In this document: in pieces, positions 34,126 to 42,010 of the stretch
Numbering within the stretch: position 1 is the stretch's first letter
Layout: each line of letters starts with the position of its first letter
Source of the DNA: Fibrobacterota bacterium
GTDB lineage: Bacteria; Fibrobacterota; Chitinivibrionia; Chitinivibrionales; FEN-1185
Assembly: GCA_003165595.1 (NCBI GenBank)
Contig: PLWQ01000018.1
Coordinates: forward strand, 1-64,000
Reading direction: 5' to 3'
Length of the DNA stretch: 64,000 nt
Translations under genes and position numbers: made by a program
The notes under the pieces: generated by a model
The model's input: only the letters and a program-made list of their open reading frames with translations
Told to the model about the DNA's origin: nothing
Database searches by the model: none

Positions 34126-34771
34126 GGTCTGCGACTCGTTTTTTGGCGCTGTTTTTTCCCGCAAAAAAAACAACATTCTCGAATTCACGAACAATATTGA
34201 CCGTGTTCACAAAACAGGAGCGGGGACTCTTGAGATCGACGGGGGACAGGTTGAGGATTCCCCGGACGCCCGCAAGCACCATGAGGTCGAGCGCGCTTTG
34301 CGCCAGACCGTTGCTGAGAGCGATGATCCCGAACCGAACGTTATTTTGAGCGGCAAAGTTGATAAGATGGGAAATCGGAAGCACGGCGAGTCCGGTTTCC
34401 TCGTCGGTGCGGGAGGCAGCGCCCTTGGATTCGTCGAAGGCGGCAAGAATCTGAACGTCCTGTTCGCGGGACAGGTATTCTTTGTAAACTGCCCGCGCAA
34501 GCGGCCCGAATCCCGCGAGGAGAGCTCTGTTGCGGTCATTCTTACCGAGTAGCCTGTTCAGGTGCTCGATAATTTGGTCCACCGGATATCCTATCTTGCG
34601 TCGGCCGGTCACGCCGAAATGGGAAAAGTCCTTGCGAACCTGCGCCGCGGTGATGCCGAGCGCGGAGGCTATTTGCTCGGAAAACACCCATTTGACATCG
34701 TACGACCTGAATCGGTACAAAGCGCTTCGGTAGCGCGAGAGTCTCGATACGGATCGTCTGTTGGTATTCAT
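34118..34771 (-). CDS. rex: Rex-family redox repressor (copy 2)
   Basis: 217 residues from ATG 34771. The winged helix (RLSRYRSALYRFRSYD and AAQVRKDFSHFGVTGR) is well kept. In the Rossmann part the glycine motif reads LLAGFGPLARAVYKEY, so the third Gly of GxGxxG is Ala; rex1 has the full motif. NADH affinity may differ (inference). It is the first gene of the six-gene hydrogenase 2 operon and overlaps the kinase gene. A near-consensus promoter with flanking Rex-like palindromes lies upstream. Confidence 0.9.
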   Translation of the reverse strand: MNTNRRSVSRLSRYRSALYRFRSYDVKWVFSEQIASALGITAAQVRKDFSHFGVTGRRKIGYPVDQIIEHLNRLLGKNDRNRALLAGFGPLARAVYKEYLSREQDVQILAAFDESKGAASRTDEETGLAVLPISHLINFAAQNNVRFGIIALSNGLAQSALDLMVLAGVRGILNLSPVDLKSPRSCFVNTVNIVREFENVVFFAGKNSAKKRVADHA

Positions 34772-34858
34772 AATGTGAAACCCGGTGCGATTCTCGTTGA
34801 CGGTGATTGTTGTGGTGCAGGATTGATGCCGTCTGTTCTTATAGGAGGCGAGTTCAAT

Positions 34859-34878
34859 TTGCACCATCTGTCACAAAA
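34859..34878 (-). promoter_or_regulatory. Rex-like site downstream of the rex2 promoter
   Basis: The minus strand reads TTTTGTGACAGATGGTGCAA, 9 of 12 defined positions of TTGTGA-N6-TCACAA. It resembles the site at 10977-10996 beyond what the consensus demands. Confidence 0.45.
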
Positions 34879-34888
34879 CTCTAGATTA

Positions 34889-34917
34889 AATATACCATGA
34901 AAAGAAATCGGTGTCAA
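34889..34917 (-). promoter_or_regulatory. Predicted sigma70-type promoter of the rex2/hydrogenase 2 operon
   Basis: On the minus strand TTGACA (34917-34912), a 17-base spacer and TATATT (34894-34889). Both boxes are identical to those of rex1. Confidence 0.7.
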
Positions 34918-34923
34918 TAATAA

Positions 34924-34941
34924 AAGTGATAAACATCACAA
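34924..34941. promoter_or_regulatory. Rex-operator-like palindrome upstream of rex2
   Basis: The minus strand reads TTGTGATGTTTATCACTT, 10 of 12 defined positions. It sits six bases upstream of the -35 box. Further TTGTGA and TCACAA half sites lie at 34976-34981 and 35002-35007. Confidence 0.6.
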
Positions 34942-35361
34942 TAAAAACAGATTTTACCTAGGAAGCCGGGCCCAATTGTGAAATTATTAATAGTACATGT
35001 TTCACAATAAACTGCCTTGGCGACAATAATAAGTGACTATATTCACATAATGCCTGCATGTGGCTATCATTCTTGGGAAAGAAACCCTGAAGAGCGGGTG
35101 CTGGTCCTTTCAACGGGGAAATCGCAGGCTTCCCGGCATTGCAGGATGCAGGCATGAAAAGGAGGTAACGGCTAGGAATGGAAGAAGAAGTTTATGGTCG
35201 TTTGCTAACCCCGATGCAAGCTCCGGGGACCGCGATTACGACCGGATGTACACCCCGGCGAGCAGCCTGCAATGCGCAAACCTTGGGATTCATTGCTTGC
35301 GCAAAAGGTTAGCGGAAAATCCTTTCGGATTTCCGTCAGTGACCACGGCCTGTGGCCGTAG
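34942..35361. other. Gap between rex2 and the receiver-like gene
   Basis: It holds AT-rich sequence with extra Rex-like half sites, then a copy of repeat RA at 35223-35292. A short open frame at 35178-35312 (44 codons, GGAGG twelve bases before its ATG) spans the repeat. Its central residues GTAITTGCTP match the peptide read from the RA copy at 7223-7292. I do not call it a gene. Confidence 0.45.
35223..35292 (+). repeat. Dispersed repeat RA, single-module copy
   Basis: Matches the reverse strand of 7223-7292. Differences are mostly synonymous in one frame (for example ACG/ACA, TGC/TGT, CGA/AGA). Confidence 0.6.
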
Positions 35362-35365
35362 TCAC
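35339..35365 (-). terminator. Terminator-like hairpin after the receiver-like gene
   Basis: GTGACCACGGCC/GGCCGTAGTCAC pair around TGT with one mismatch; the stem overlaps the stop codon. A related palindrome (ACCACGGCC-TTT-GGCCGTAGT) occurs at 61612-61632. Confidence 0.5.
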
Positions 35366-35799
35366 TTACTCAGAATTGACTCGACCGTTTTGATGAGCTC
35401 GGCAAAACTGAAGGGGTACCGGAGAATTGCGATGTCGCCTGCGTTCTCCAGCATCTGGCTATCCCAATAGGTCTTTTTGAGAGTGTCAAGCAAGGTGGCC
35501 GGAGCCGCGGGAAGCATGAGGATAACGGGAATGTGCTGGGTGCGTACCGATTTGCGAAGCGCCGCAACAATCGAAAACCCTTTTGACCCGGGGTTGTTGA
35601 TGTCGACCACAACGAGCCTCGGAAGAAGTTGCGCGGCCTTGATTATTGCGAGATAGGAACTGTTGGCGAACTCGGCGCGGTAGTTGCACTGGACAAGACC
35701 GGCCATTATGATGGCGGCAATCCGGTCGCTTGCCGAATAGCAGATGATGTCCGGCCCCTCGGGAGCGGACGACGTTTCAGGTTGTTTCCCTTGACCCAC
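35362..35799 (-). CDS. Receiver-like signalling protein, probably degenerate
   Basis: 145 residues from a GTG with GAGGG upstream. The fold looks like a response-regulator receiver: LVVVDINNPGSKGF near residue 62 carries the expected phospho-Asp position. But the N-terminal acidic pair is missing (IICYSASDR) and the conserved Lys before Pro is Arg (ILRYPFSFAEL near 126). It may bind a partner without being phosphorylated (inference). No output domain. It stands alone between the rex2 upstream region and a short unknown gene. Confidence 0.65.
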   Translation of the reverse strand: MGQGKQPETSSAPEGPDIICYSASDRIAAIIMAGLVQCNYRAEFANSSYLAIIKAAQLLPRLVVVDINNPGSKGFSIVAALRKSVRTQHIPVILMLPAAPATLLDTLKKTYWDSQMLENAGDIAILRYPFSFAELIKTVESILSK

Positions 35800-35855
35800 T
35801 GGTTTCCCTCAAGGAAAATCGTTGTTTCTTGCACGAGGCGATGCCGGCGGCCGCA

Positions 35856-36161
35856 TCACCGTGGAGTAAGTTCTTTTTCGAGATATGCCGCTACGTGGTC
35901 GAGAAGCGCGTCGTTGCCGTGCTTTAGCCCGTTGATGGCGAGCCAATATACGGGATCCTTGTCGTACCAGCGCCTGTGCCAGTTGTCGATGTCGGAAGGG
36001 ATCACAAACCGGTTGAGAATGTCCGGCGCCTCGTTGCGTATGAGGTCCATGAGCCCCTTAAGCACGCGAAACTCGTCCTTTGGATGCACGTTCATCAGAA
36101 TGTCGAGCTGCTTGGCAAGCTTTCTGTTTTTGTCGTACCAGCGTTTGAGCGTCTTTGCCAT
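35856..36161 (-). CDS. Small conserved-looking protein of unknown function
   Basis: 101 residues from ATG 36161, with GGAG six bases upstream. Mostly helical and basic at the start (MAKTLKRWYDKNRKLAKQLD), with aromatic-rich WHRRWYDKDPVYWLAINGLK near 65. No signal peptide or membrane segment. I do not recognise a family. It lies 56 bases upstream of the receiver-like gene in the same direction, so the two may be co-transcribed. Confidence 0.55.
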   Translation of the reverse strand: MAKTLKRWYDKNRKLAKQLDILMNVHPKDEFRVLKGLMDLIRNEAPDILNRFVIPSDIDNWHRRWYDKDPVYWLAINGLKHGNDALLDHVAAYLEKELTPR

Positions 36162-36222
36162 GGCGAAGGCTCCAATGAAAACAGGTGCCGATTTGTCCCG
36201 GCGGCGATCAGCGAATACCCGA

Positions 36223-36251
36223 GCACGCAACTTGCTGCCGGGTTCTTAACT
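36223..36251 (+). repeat. Diverged copy of the CTTGCTGCGG-type repeat
   Basis: GCAACTTGCTGCCGGGTTCTT resembles 7408-7429. A hairpin ACTCAGC/GCTGAGT follows at 36249-36272. Confidence 0.4.
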
Positions 36252-36374
36252 CAGCGCATGTCAAAGCTGAGTATACCATGCAGTACCGGAACATTGCAAT
36301 GCCGGGAAGCAAACCGATTCCGGCTGATTCGGGCAGGTTCCTGCCGGCCCGGCGCTCGTCCGGCCAATCATCTA

Positions 36375-36403
36375 TTGCTCTCCACGGGCCATCGTGATAT
36401 AAT
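36375..36403 (+). promoter_or_regulatory. Predicted promoter of the FecR-SUMF1 gene
   Basis: TTGCTC (36375-36380), 17 bases, TATAAT (36398-36403), ~100 bases before the start codon. The 344-base gap 36162-36505 otherwise holds a diverged repeat copy, an ACTCAGC/GCTGAGT hairpin and a GACGAC/GTCGTC hairpin near 36436-36459. Confidence 0.5.
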
Positions 36404-36505
36404 TTAGAGTTACCTCCGGCCACACACTTTTTATGGACGACGAAGAAGACTTTTGGTCGTCGGAGGACGGTACGTTCAACACGTTTCAAGGAAGCTCTCT
36501 ATTTT

Positions 36506-38353
36506 ATGAAACCACTTCTCCTGTGTGCGGTCATAGTGACCGCCGGATCACTCTCCGGTTTCGCAGCCGACAGCCTGTCGGTCCAGAAATGCATGATTGA
36601 CAAATCAATGGGGTCCGTCTGGGTGCGGCAGAAGGACAAAGGCATATGGGTTTCGCCCGAAAAGGCGGCAAAGTGCGATCAGGGGCATTCCGTCAAAACA
36701 GAGGATCAATCGCAGCTTGTGGTGACGTTCGAACCGTCTATGACTGGCACCATTGGAGAAAACACCGTCGTGACTTTCGACAAAATGCTCATCAACCGCT
36801 CCAAGAAGAATATCCGGATGGTCATTCATCTTTCCAAAGGAACATTTCGGATCAAGATGGAGCCCCTGTTCGGCTATACAGCCCTTCTCACGCTTCATAC
36901 GCCGTCGGCGACCATCGACCTGAATGACGCCGAAGCGGTCGCTGCGGTAGTGAACGACACGACATTCCTCGATGTTGCCGACGGTACGGCAAAAATCCGG
37001 CAGAATTCAAGTACTGCCAAGTCCGTGCTGCATGCAGGCACGCGTGCCGTGGCGGCCCCGAATAATCCGGAAGTCACGGTTTCAAGCACCACCGAAGAAA
37101 GTGCGCCTGCTGCGCCCCAGAAAGAAATGAAGGTGGCGATCCTGTCGATACAATCTTCCACGGTCTCCAAGGACAATCTCGACCGTGTGTCCGATTTTAT
37201 CGCCAACGAGATGGAGAAAAAATCGAGCACAAAGGTTCTGTATCTCGAAGATATCCGGGCCATGCTGCAGTCCGAAGGCCTGGAATCGCTCCTGAACTGC
37301 TACACGGATTCGTGTTTGTCGCAGATAGGCAGTGCAATCGGGGTGGACGCCGTTATTATCGGCGGGCTCGGGCAGGTCGGAAACAGTTATCTGTTCAGCC
37401 TCAAGATGATTGACGTCTTGCGAAACAGCGTGATCAATCGGGAGAATGTGAGGGTGAACGGCGACATCAGCAAGATCCTCGACGAGATTCCCTCGATGGT
37501 CACGAAGATCGCAAAGCAAAACGTTTCGAAGCAGGCCTCTGCCGCCGCGCCCGGTCCGGCGGCGCCTGCAAATTCGGGCAAGGCTGCGGCTGCGCAGCCG
37601 CAGCCGGTTCCCGCGGGCAGCAGGGACAATCCAGCGTACCGCGAAACGGTCGTTTGGCTCAAAGGCGGCACGTTTACCATGGGGGCCAAGGCAACCGAAG
37701 GGGAGATGGACGAATCACCGCCTCACTCGGTAAACCTCAGCAGTTTTTACATGGACAAATACGAAGTTACAAAGAAGGACTATGAGCGCGTGATGGGAAC
37801 CAATCCTTCTTCCGTCAAGGGCTGCGACGAGTGCCCGGTGGACAATGTGAGCTGGCTCGACGCGGACCAATACTGCACAAAGATCGGCAAGCGCCTGCCC
37901 AGCGAGGCCGAATGGGAATACGCCTGCCGCGCCGGCGCCGCAACGCAGTTCGCATTTGGCAACACGCTCTCAAGCGAGCAGGCCAATTTCAACGGCAAGT
38001 TTCCCTTTGGCGGCGTTCCGGAAGGGCCGTCCCGCGACCGCGCGGTGCCGGTTGGAACTTACAAGCCCAACGCCTGGGGGCTTTACGACATGCACGGCAA
38101 CGTCGCCGAATGGTGCTACGATTGGTACGATGCCGCGTATTACGGTAATTCGGCCGACGCGGATCCGCAGGGGCCAAAGGATGGAAAACTGAAAGTAGTG
38201 CGGGGGGGCGCTTTTAATCAGAAGGCCTCAAGCCTGCGCTCGGCCCGGCGCGCCGGCTACAACCCGTCCATAAAATTGAGCAACATCGGATTCCGGTGCG
38301 CGCAGGACGATACTGCGAAAGCGCGGCCGGGCATGGGCGGCACGGTGAAATAG
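36506..38353 (+). CDS. Exported FecR / CsgG-like / SUMF1 three-domain protein
   Basis: 615 residues with a signal peptide (MKPLLLCAVIVTAGSLSGFA). Residues ~25-165 form a FecR-like domain (VSPEKAAKCDQGHSVKTEDQ, IGENTVVTFDKM). ~205-345 resembles the N-terminal CsgG/TolB-type fold (VAILSIQSSTVSKDNLDRVS, IGVDAVIIGGLGQVGNSY). An Ala/Pro linker leads to a formylglycine-generating-enzyme-like (SUMF1) domain from ~380 (GGTFTMGAKATEGEMDESPP, YEVTKKDY, RLPSEAEWEYACRAG, GLYDMHGNVAEW, VRGGAF, IGFRCA). The catalytic Cys pair of true FGE is not evident, so a structural or binding role is more likely. The gene stands alone with its own promoter. Confidence 0.88.
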   Translation: MKPLLLCAVIVTAGSLSGFAADSLSVQKCMIDKSMGSVWVRQKDKGIWVSPEKAAKCDQGHSVKTEDQSQLVVTFEPSMTGTIGENTVVTFDKMLINRSKKNIRMVIHLSKGTFRIKMEPLFGYTALLTLHTPSATIDLNDAEAVAAVVNDTTFLDVADGTAKIRQNSSTAKSVLHAGTRAVAAPNNPEVTVSSTTEESAPAAPQKEMKVAILSIQSSTVSKDNLDRVSDFIANEMEKKSSTKVLYLEDIRAMLQSEGLESLLNCYTDSCLSQIGSAIGVDAVIIGGLGQVGNSYLFSLKMIDVLRNSVINRENVRVNGDISKILDEIPSMVTKIAKQNVSKQASAAAPGPAAPANSGKAAAAQPQPVPAGSRDNPAYRETVVWLKGGTFTMGAKATEGEMDESPPHSVNLSSFYMDKYEVTKKDYERVMGTNPSSVKGCDECPVDNVSWLDADQYCTKIGKRLPSEAEWEYACRAGAATQFAFGNTLSSEQANFNGKFPFGGVPEGPSRDRAVPVGTYKPNAWGLYDMHGNVAEWCYDWYDAAYYGNSADADPQGPKDGKLKVVRGGAFNQKASSLRSARRAGYNPSIKLSNIGFRCAQDDTAKARPGMGGTVK

Positions 38354-38460
38354 GAGTTCACCGCAAAGGCGCAAAGTACGCAAAGAGTGCTTGATTGAAA
38401 ATCAGGATTCCAAATCATGCGCCAATCTCATCAGGATTATACCCGATTCTTGTCGATGCC

Positions 38461-38967
38461 TTACCTTTTCTTCGCGATCTTTGCGCCTTTGCGGTGAGTG
38501 TTCTTTTTCTTCCTCACCAGCGATGTGACCCTCGGATAAAACCCCCACTGCCGGTAGAACCGGAATGCAGACTCGTTCCCTATGGCAACGTTGACGGATG
38601 TCGATTCTGCCTTTTTCCGGTCAAACCACACCATGATTTTGTCCACAAGTGCCGTGCCTACGCCACCGCCCCGAAAAGCATCATCCACGTAGAGCGACTC
38701 AATCTCGCCAAAGCCATGAGAATTGATAACCGCGACACAGTATCCCACAAGTTTCTTTCCAGCGGCGTCTTCCGCAAGCGCAATGTACAATGAACCGGTT
38801 GCAGCTTTTTCAAGCAAATCTGCTCTTCGCCGGGGCCATCGCATAGCGCTGAATTCGCCGCTGAAATTTACCGAAATCCCGGCGTGATGCCTCGCGAGTT
38901 TTCTCCACAGCGGGGCGATGGATTCGAGAAGCGCGGTATCGCCATCGAGGATTCTGATTTTGGTCAT
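38461..38967 (-). CDS. GNAT-family N-acetyltransferase
   Basis: 168 residues from ATG 38967. GNAT core: VGYCVAVINSHGFGEIESLY near residue 75, the acetyl-CoA loop FRGGGVGTALVDKIM near 100, and NESAFRFYRQWGFYPR near 135. Substrate unknown. The C-terminal tail (NTHRKGAKIAKKR) is encoded by the common CCGCAAAGGCGCAAAG micro-repeat, so it may be a late extension of the gene. Both flanks (38357-38386 and 38990-39025) carry related micro-repeats. Confidence 0.85.
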   Translation of the reverse strand: MTKIRILDGDTALLESIAPLWRKLARHHAGISVNFSGEFSAMRWPRRRADLLEKAATGSLYIALAEDAAGKKLVGYCVAVINSHGFGEIESLYVDDAFRGGGVGTALVDKIMVWFDRKKAESTSVNVAIGNESAFRFYRQWGFYPRVTSLVRKKKNTHRKGAKIAKKR

Positions 38968-39178
38968 GGTTGGCAACCCTGTCAAAAAGATTCACCGCAG
39001 AGACGCAGAAGACACAGAGAGAAACAAAATGCAAACCACGGACAAAAAAGAAAAATAATACGGACCGGGGTCAACGTCACCCAGATTTGGATATTGCGGC
39101 AACGAGCGGTACCCAGTATATTTCTGATGGCCGTGTCAGGAAGAAACCTTACGCGAAAATTCTGAGGAGAAACCAAAA

Positions 39179-40147
39179 ATGAATTACCGGAAGTTCGGCA
39201 ATACCGGCTGGCAGGTGAGCGAAATCGGCTGCGGCATGTGGGGGCTTGCGGATTGGACCGGCGGCAGCGACGCGGAATCCGATGAGGCGCTGGACTGCGC
39301 GGTGGAACGTGGATGTACTTTCTTCGATACTGCATGGGCATACGGCAACGGCAAGAGCGAACAGATCCTCGGCAGGCTCATCAAACGGCACCCGGGCAAG
39401 AAGCTCTACATTGCCACCAAGATACCTCCTAAGAATCTCAAATGGCCATCGAGGCCGGAGTACACCCTCGACGATTGTTTCCCGCCGGACCACATCCGTG
39501 AATACGCTGAGAAAAGCCTTCGCAATCTCGAAGCCCCCATCGACCTGCTGCAGTTCCACGTGTGGAACGACCGGTGGGCGGCCGACCGCCGGTGGCAGGA
39601 GGCCGTTGGCCTGCTCAGGCGGCAGGGAAAGGTGAACGCCGTCGGAGTATCTGTTAACAGATGGGAACCGGAGAATTGCCTGGACACTCTCCGGGGCGGA
39701 TGCGTTGATGCGGTACAGGTGATTTACAATATTTTCGACCAGGCGCCCGAAGACGCGCTGTTTCCGCTTTGCAGGGAGCAAAACATCGCCGTTATTGCGC
39801 GAGTTCCGTTCGACGAAGGTACGCTGGCCGGAGCTGTCACACGCGATACGAAGTTCCCGGCCGGCGATTGGCGTGCGAGCTATTTTGTCCCGGAAAATCT
39901 TGAGGCAAGCCTGGAACGGTTGGATCGGCTCAAGGAAGTGCTGTCCCCGGAAATGACGCTGGCCCATTTGGCGCTCAGGTTTATCCTGAGCAATCCGGAT
40001 GTGTCGACGACCATCCCGGGCATGCGCAGAAGAAACCATGTTATGTCGAATATCTCGGCAGAAGAGGCCGGGCCGCTCAGCAGATCGCTTCTTGACGAAT
40101 TGCGAAAACACCGATGGGACAGGAAACCCACTACCTGGTCTCAGTAG
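39179..40147 (+). CDS. Aldo/keto reductase
   Basis: 322 residues, AGGAG upstream. AKR signature blocks: NTGWQVSEIGCGMWGL near residue 8, FFDTAWAYGNGKSE near 48 (catalytic Asp and Tyr), YIATKI near 77 (Lys) and LLQFHVWND near 125 (His). Cofactor-site residues near 268-290 include TTIPGMRRRNHV. Predicted NAD(P)H-dependent oxidoreductase of the cytoplasm; substrate unknown. A monocistronic gene between micro-repeats and a convergent membrane protein gene. Confidence 0.9.
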   Translation: MNYRKFGNTGWQVSEIGCGMWGLADWTGGSDAESDEALDCAVERGCTFFDTAWAYGNGKSEQILGRLIKRHPGKKLYIATKIPPKNLKWPSRPEYTLDDCFPPDHIREYAEKSLRNLEAPIDLLQFHVWNDRWAADRRWQEAVGLLRRQGKVNAVGVSVNRWEPENCLDTLRGGCVDAVQVIYNIFDQAPEDALFPLCREQNIAVIARVPFDEGTLAGAVTRDTKFPAGDWRASYFVPENLEASLERLDRLKEVLSPEMTLAHLALRFILSNPDVSTTIPGMRRRNHVMSNISAEEAGPLSRSLLDELRKHRWDRKPTTWSQ

Positions 40148-40232
40148 GGACGCTCGCGGCGTCGTGGCAGCGGCATGACCGCATGCCACGGAACACCCTT
40201 AATGGTGCGGCCAATTGTCCCAACCGGAAGAC

Positions 40233-40730
40233 CTATCGATGCAGGCCCTCGTCGGTTTTCCGGGCGCTCGCTCCCACAATCCGCGCACTCTTGTTCCAGT
40301 GTTCAAACGGGTTGAAATGCCTGAATTTCTCGATGAGATAATGTGTCCGGACCGCGCCGGCCATCGCGAGAAGAATTCCGAGTATTCCAAGGTACATCAT
40401 TAGCCTTCCTCTCAGGACCGCCTTTTTCCCCTCAATCAATTTCGTGTCGTGGATCACCTTTTGTCCGGGAAAGGGCATACGCTTCGATGCTATGATTCTC
40501 CTCCCGACAACGACTAGGTAACAACCGGGTCCCACAAACAACAGGAGGAGGCATACGACAACCAGTTCCGAGGCATTCATCAATTGGTAGAAGTTGAGAC
40601 GGTCCATGTAGGCCATAACCGGCCGCAGACCCAACGCAAGCGCAATCGACAGGGCAACGAGACAAACAGCATACCAGGCAAAAAGCCTGGCTCTGTACCG
40701 CTTGTCGGTCTTGATGATTTCGTGTTCCAT
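40233..40730 (-). CDS. Small integral membrane protein, unknown
   Basis: 165 residues with three likely membrane segments: WYAVCLVALSIALALGL (~19-35), LVVVCLLLLFVGPGCYLVVV (~56-75) and MMYLGILGILLAMAGAV (~110-127). A charged loop lies between the second and third. No recognised family. It lies 33 bases upstream... of no partner in the same direction except the SGNH lipoprotein gene that precedes it at 40764, so it is probably the last gene of that minus-strand group. Confidence 0.6.
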   Translation of the reverse strand: MEHEIIKTDKRYRARLFAWYAVCLVALSIALALGLRPVMAYMDRLNFYQLMNASELVVVCLLLLFVGPGCYLVVVGRRIIASKRMPFPGQKVIHDTKLIEGKKAVLRGRLMMYLGILGILLAMAGAVRTHYLIEKFRHFNPFEHWNKSARIVGASARKTDEGLHR

Positions 40731-40763
40731 TCGCGTCAGACTCCGGAAAACCGGTTTGGTCCG

Positions 40764-42005
40764 TTACGGCGTGTACAAAACATAATCAATGGCAAAGGTA
40801 TCGCTATCCAGGGATGTAAAGCGAATCTTGTGCGTGAGGGCCGGATCGTCAAGGTAGAGCCTCTGCAGGTGCATCCACGATCCGGGAAAAGAGCTCCAGA
40901 GGGTGTCTGCCGCTGCGCTGTCGACCACGATCTGTACTCTGGACGTGGTAACTGTGGAAAGCTGATAGCCTATTGTAAGTTGGCGCGCGTGCGCGGAAAT
41001 CAAGAGCGTGTCGCCGGATCGGAGCGACTGAAATGCGCAGCGATTGAAGTCCCCCAAGGTTTCTGTCCAGCCCGTGTCCGCCGCAATCCGCACCAGGGAA
41101 TCGCCGCCTTTCATGCAGGTCGCGCGTTCGTACACATCCGATACCAGCGTCGTGGCTACCGGTACCCCGGGATCCACGGAATTCTCGCCAAGGGTATTTG
41201 ACAAAAAGCAAAGCAGCAGGAATGCGAGCAACTGGTGGCCCCTGTTATTCGGATGAATCGAGTCTGCGAAAAGGGAGTCGAGCGGGATCGCGCCGGACGC
41301 AACAAGCGGCCAGCACACATTACGGTAGCTGATAAGCGGAAGTCCGTAGTGCTCTCCGATGATTGCATGGAGGTGCTGATCAGCGGTGTCGCCGGTGCGG
41401 TTCATGTAGAACAACATGAGCACCGGAACTTCAGGATTCTGCAGACACTGGCGAACGATCCCTTCCATTGAGGCCATCGTTGTAAACGTGTCCGCGGGAT
41501 CGTCGTTGACCGCAAATTCCACGACCACCAGGTCAGGATCATGCGACAGAAGGTCGTCGCGCACCCGGGAGGCCCCGAATGTGCTGTTTGTGCCGCCCAC
41601 GCCGGCATTGATTTGTTCGAACGCGGCGTTAGGGAAGAGAGCGGAAGCATGTCGGCAGAAGATGCTTGCAAAATCGTGCTGCAGGTCGCTTGCTCCTGCG
41701 CCGCCCGTGACGGATCCGCCGACAAATCCGATTCGAACCGTTCCGCCGGCACGGGCTTTTTCGAAGAATTTCCACAGGCGGTTATTGTTTCCTTTTGAGA
41801 CTACCGAACGTGCAATTCCGGTGTCGTTGCGGAATACGGCATCGGCAATGTTTAATGTTGTGTCATAAGCCGCGGGCGAAACGGCGGATGACGACTTTTG
41901 CGGAGAAAACAGGGAGCACGAGGCAAGGGACAGGGTCGCCGCGGCGAGCACGAGGTACACGGCGCGCTGCGCAAGAAAACCCGGGGTAAGGGTGGTGCTT
42001 CGCAT
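40764..42005 (-). CDS. SGNH/GDSL-hydrolase-family lipoprotein
   Basis: 413 residues from ATG 42005. Lipoprotein signal (hydrophobic LVLAAATLSLA, lipobox ASC near residue 30). SGNH blocks: nucleophile Ser in FVGGSVTGGAG near 95, Gly in NAGVGGTNSTFG near 133, Asn in VVEFAVND near 160, and DSIHPNNRGH near 253 for the Asp-His pair. The C-terminal ~120 residues form a beta-rich domain. The GGSVT form is found in acyl esterases acting on polysaccharides, so a cell-surface carbohydrate esterase is plausible (inference). It is five bases from the upstream DUF2127 gene. Confidence 0.85.
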   Translation of the reverse strand: MRSTTLTPGFLAQRAVYLVLAAATLSLASCSLFSPQKSSSAVSPAAYDTTLNIADAVFRNDTGIARSVVSKGNNNRLWKFFEKARAGGTVRIGFVGGSVTGGAGASDLQHDFASIFCRHASALFPNAAFEQINAGVGGTNSTFGASRVRDDLLSHDPDLVVVEFAVNDDPADTFTTMASMEGIVRQCLQNPEVPVLMLFYMNRTGDTADQHLHAIIGEHYGLPLISYRNVCWPLVASGAIPLDSLFADSIHPNNRGHQLLAFLLLCFLSNTLGENSVDPGVPVATTLVSDVYERATCMKGGDSLVRIAADTGWTETLGDFNRCAFQSLRSGDTLLISAHARQLTIGYQLSTVTTSRVQIVVDSAAADTLWSSFPGSWMHLQRLYLDDPALTHKIRFTSLDSDTFAIDYVLYTP

Positions 42006-42010
42006 CTGTC

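Noticed and set aside
35339-35365. tRNA or other small stable RNA near the palindrome
   Set aside because: Only a single stem-loop is present; no cloverleaf, anticodon arm or CCA end could be drawn.
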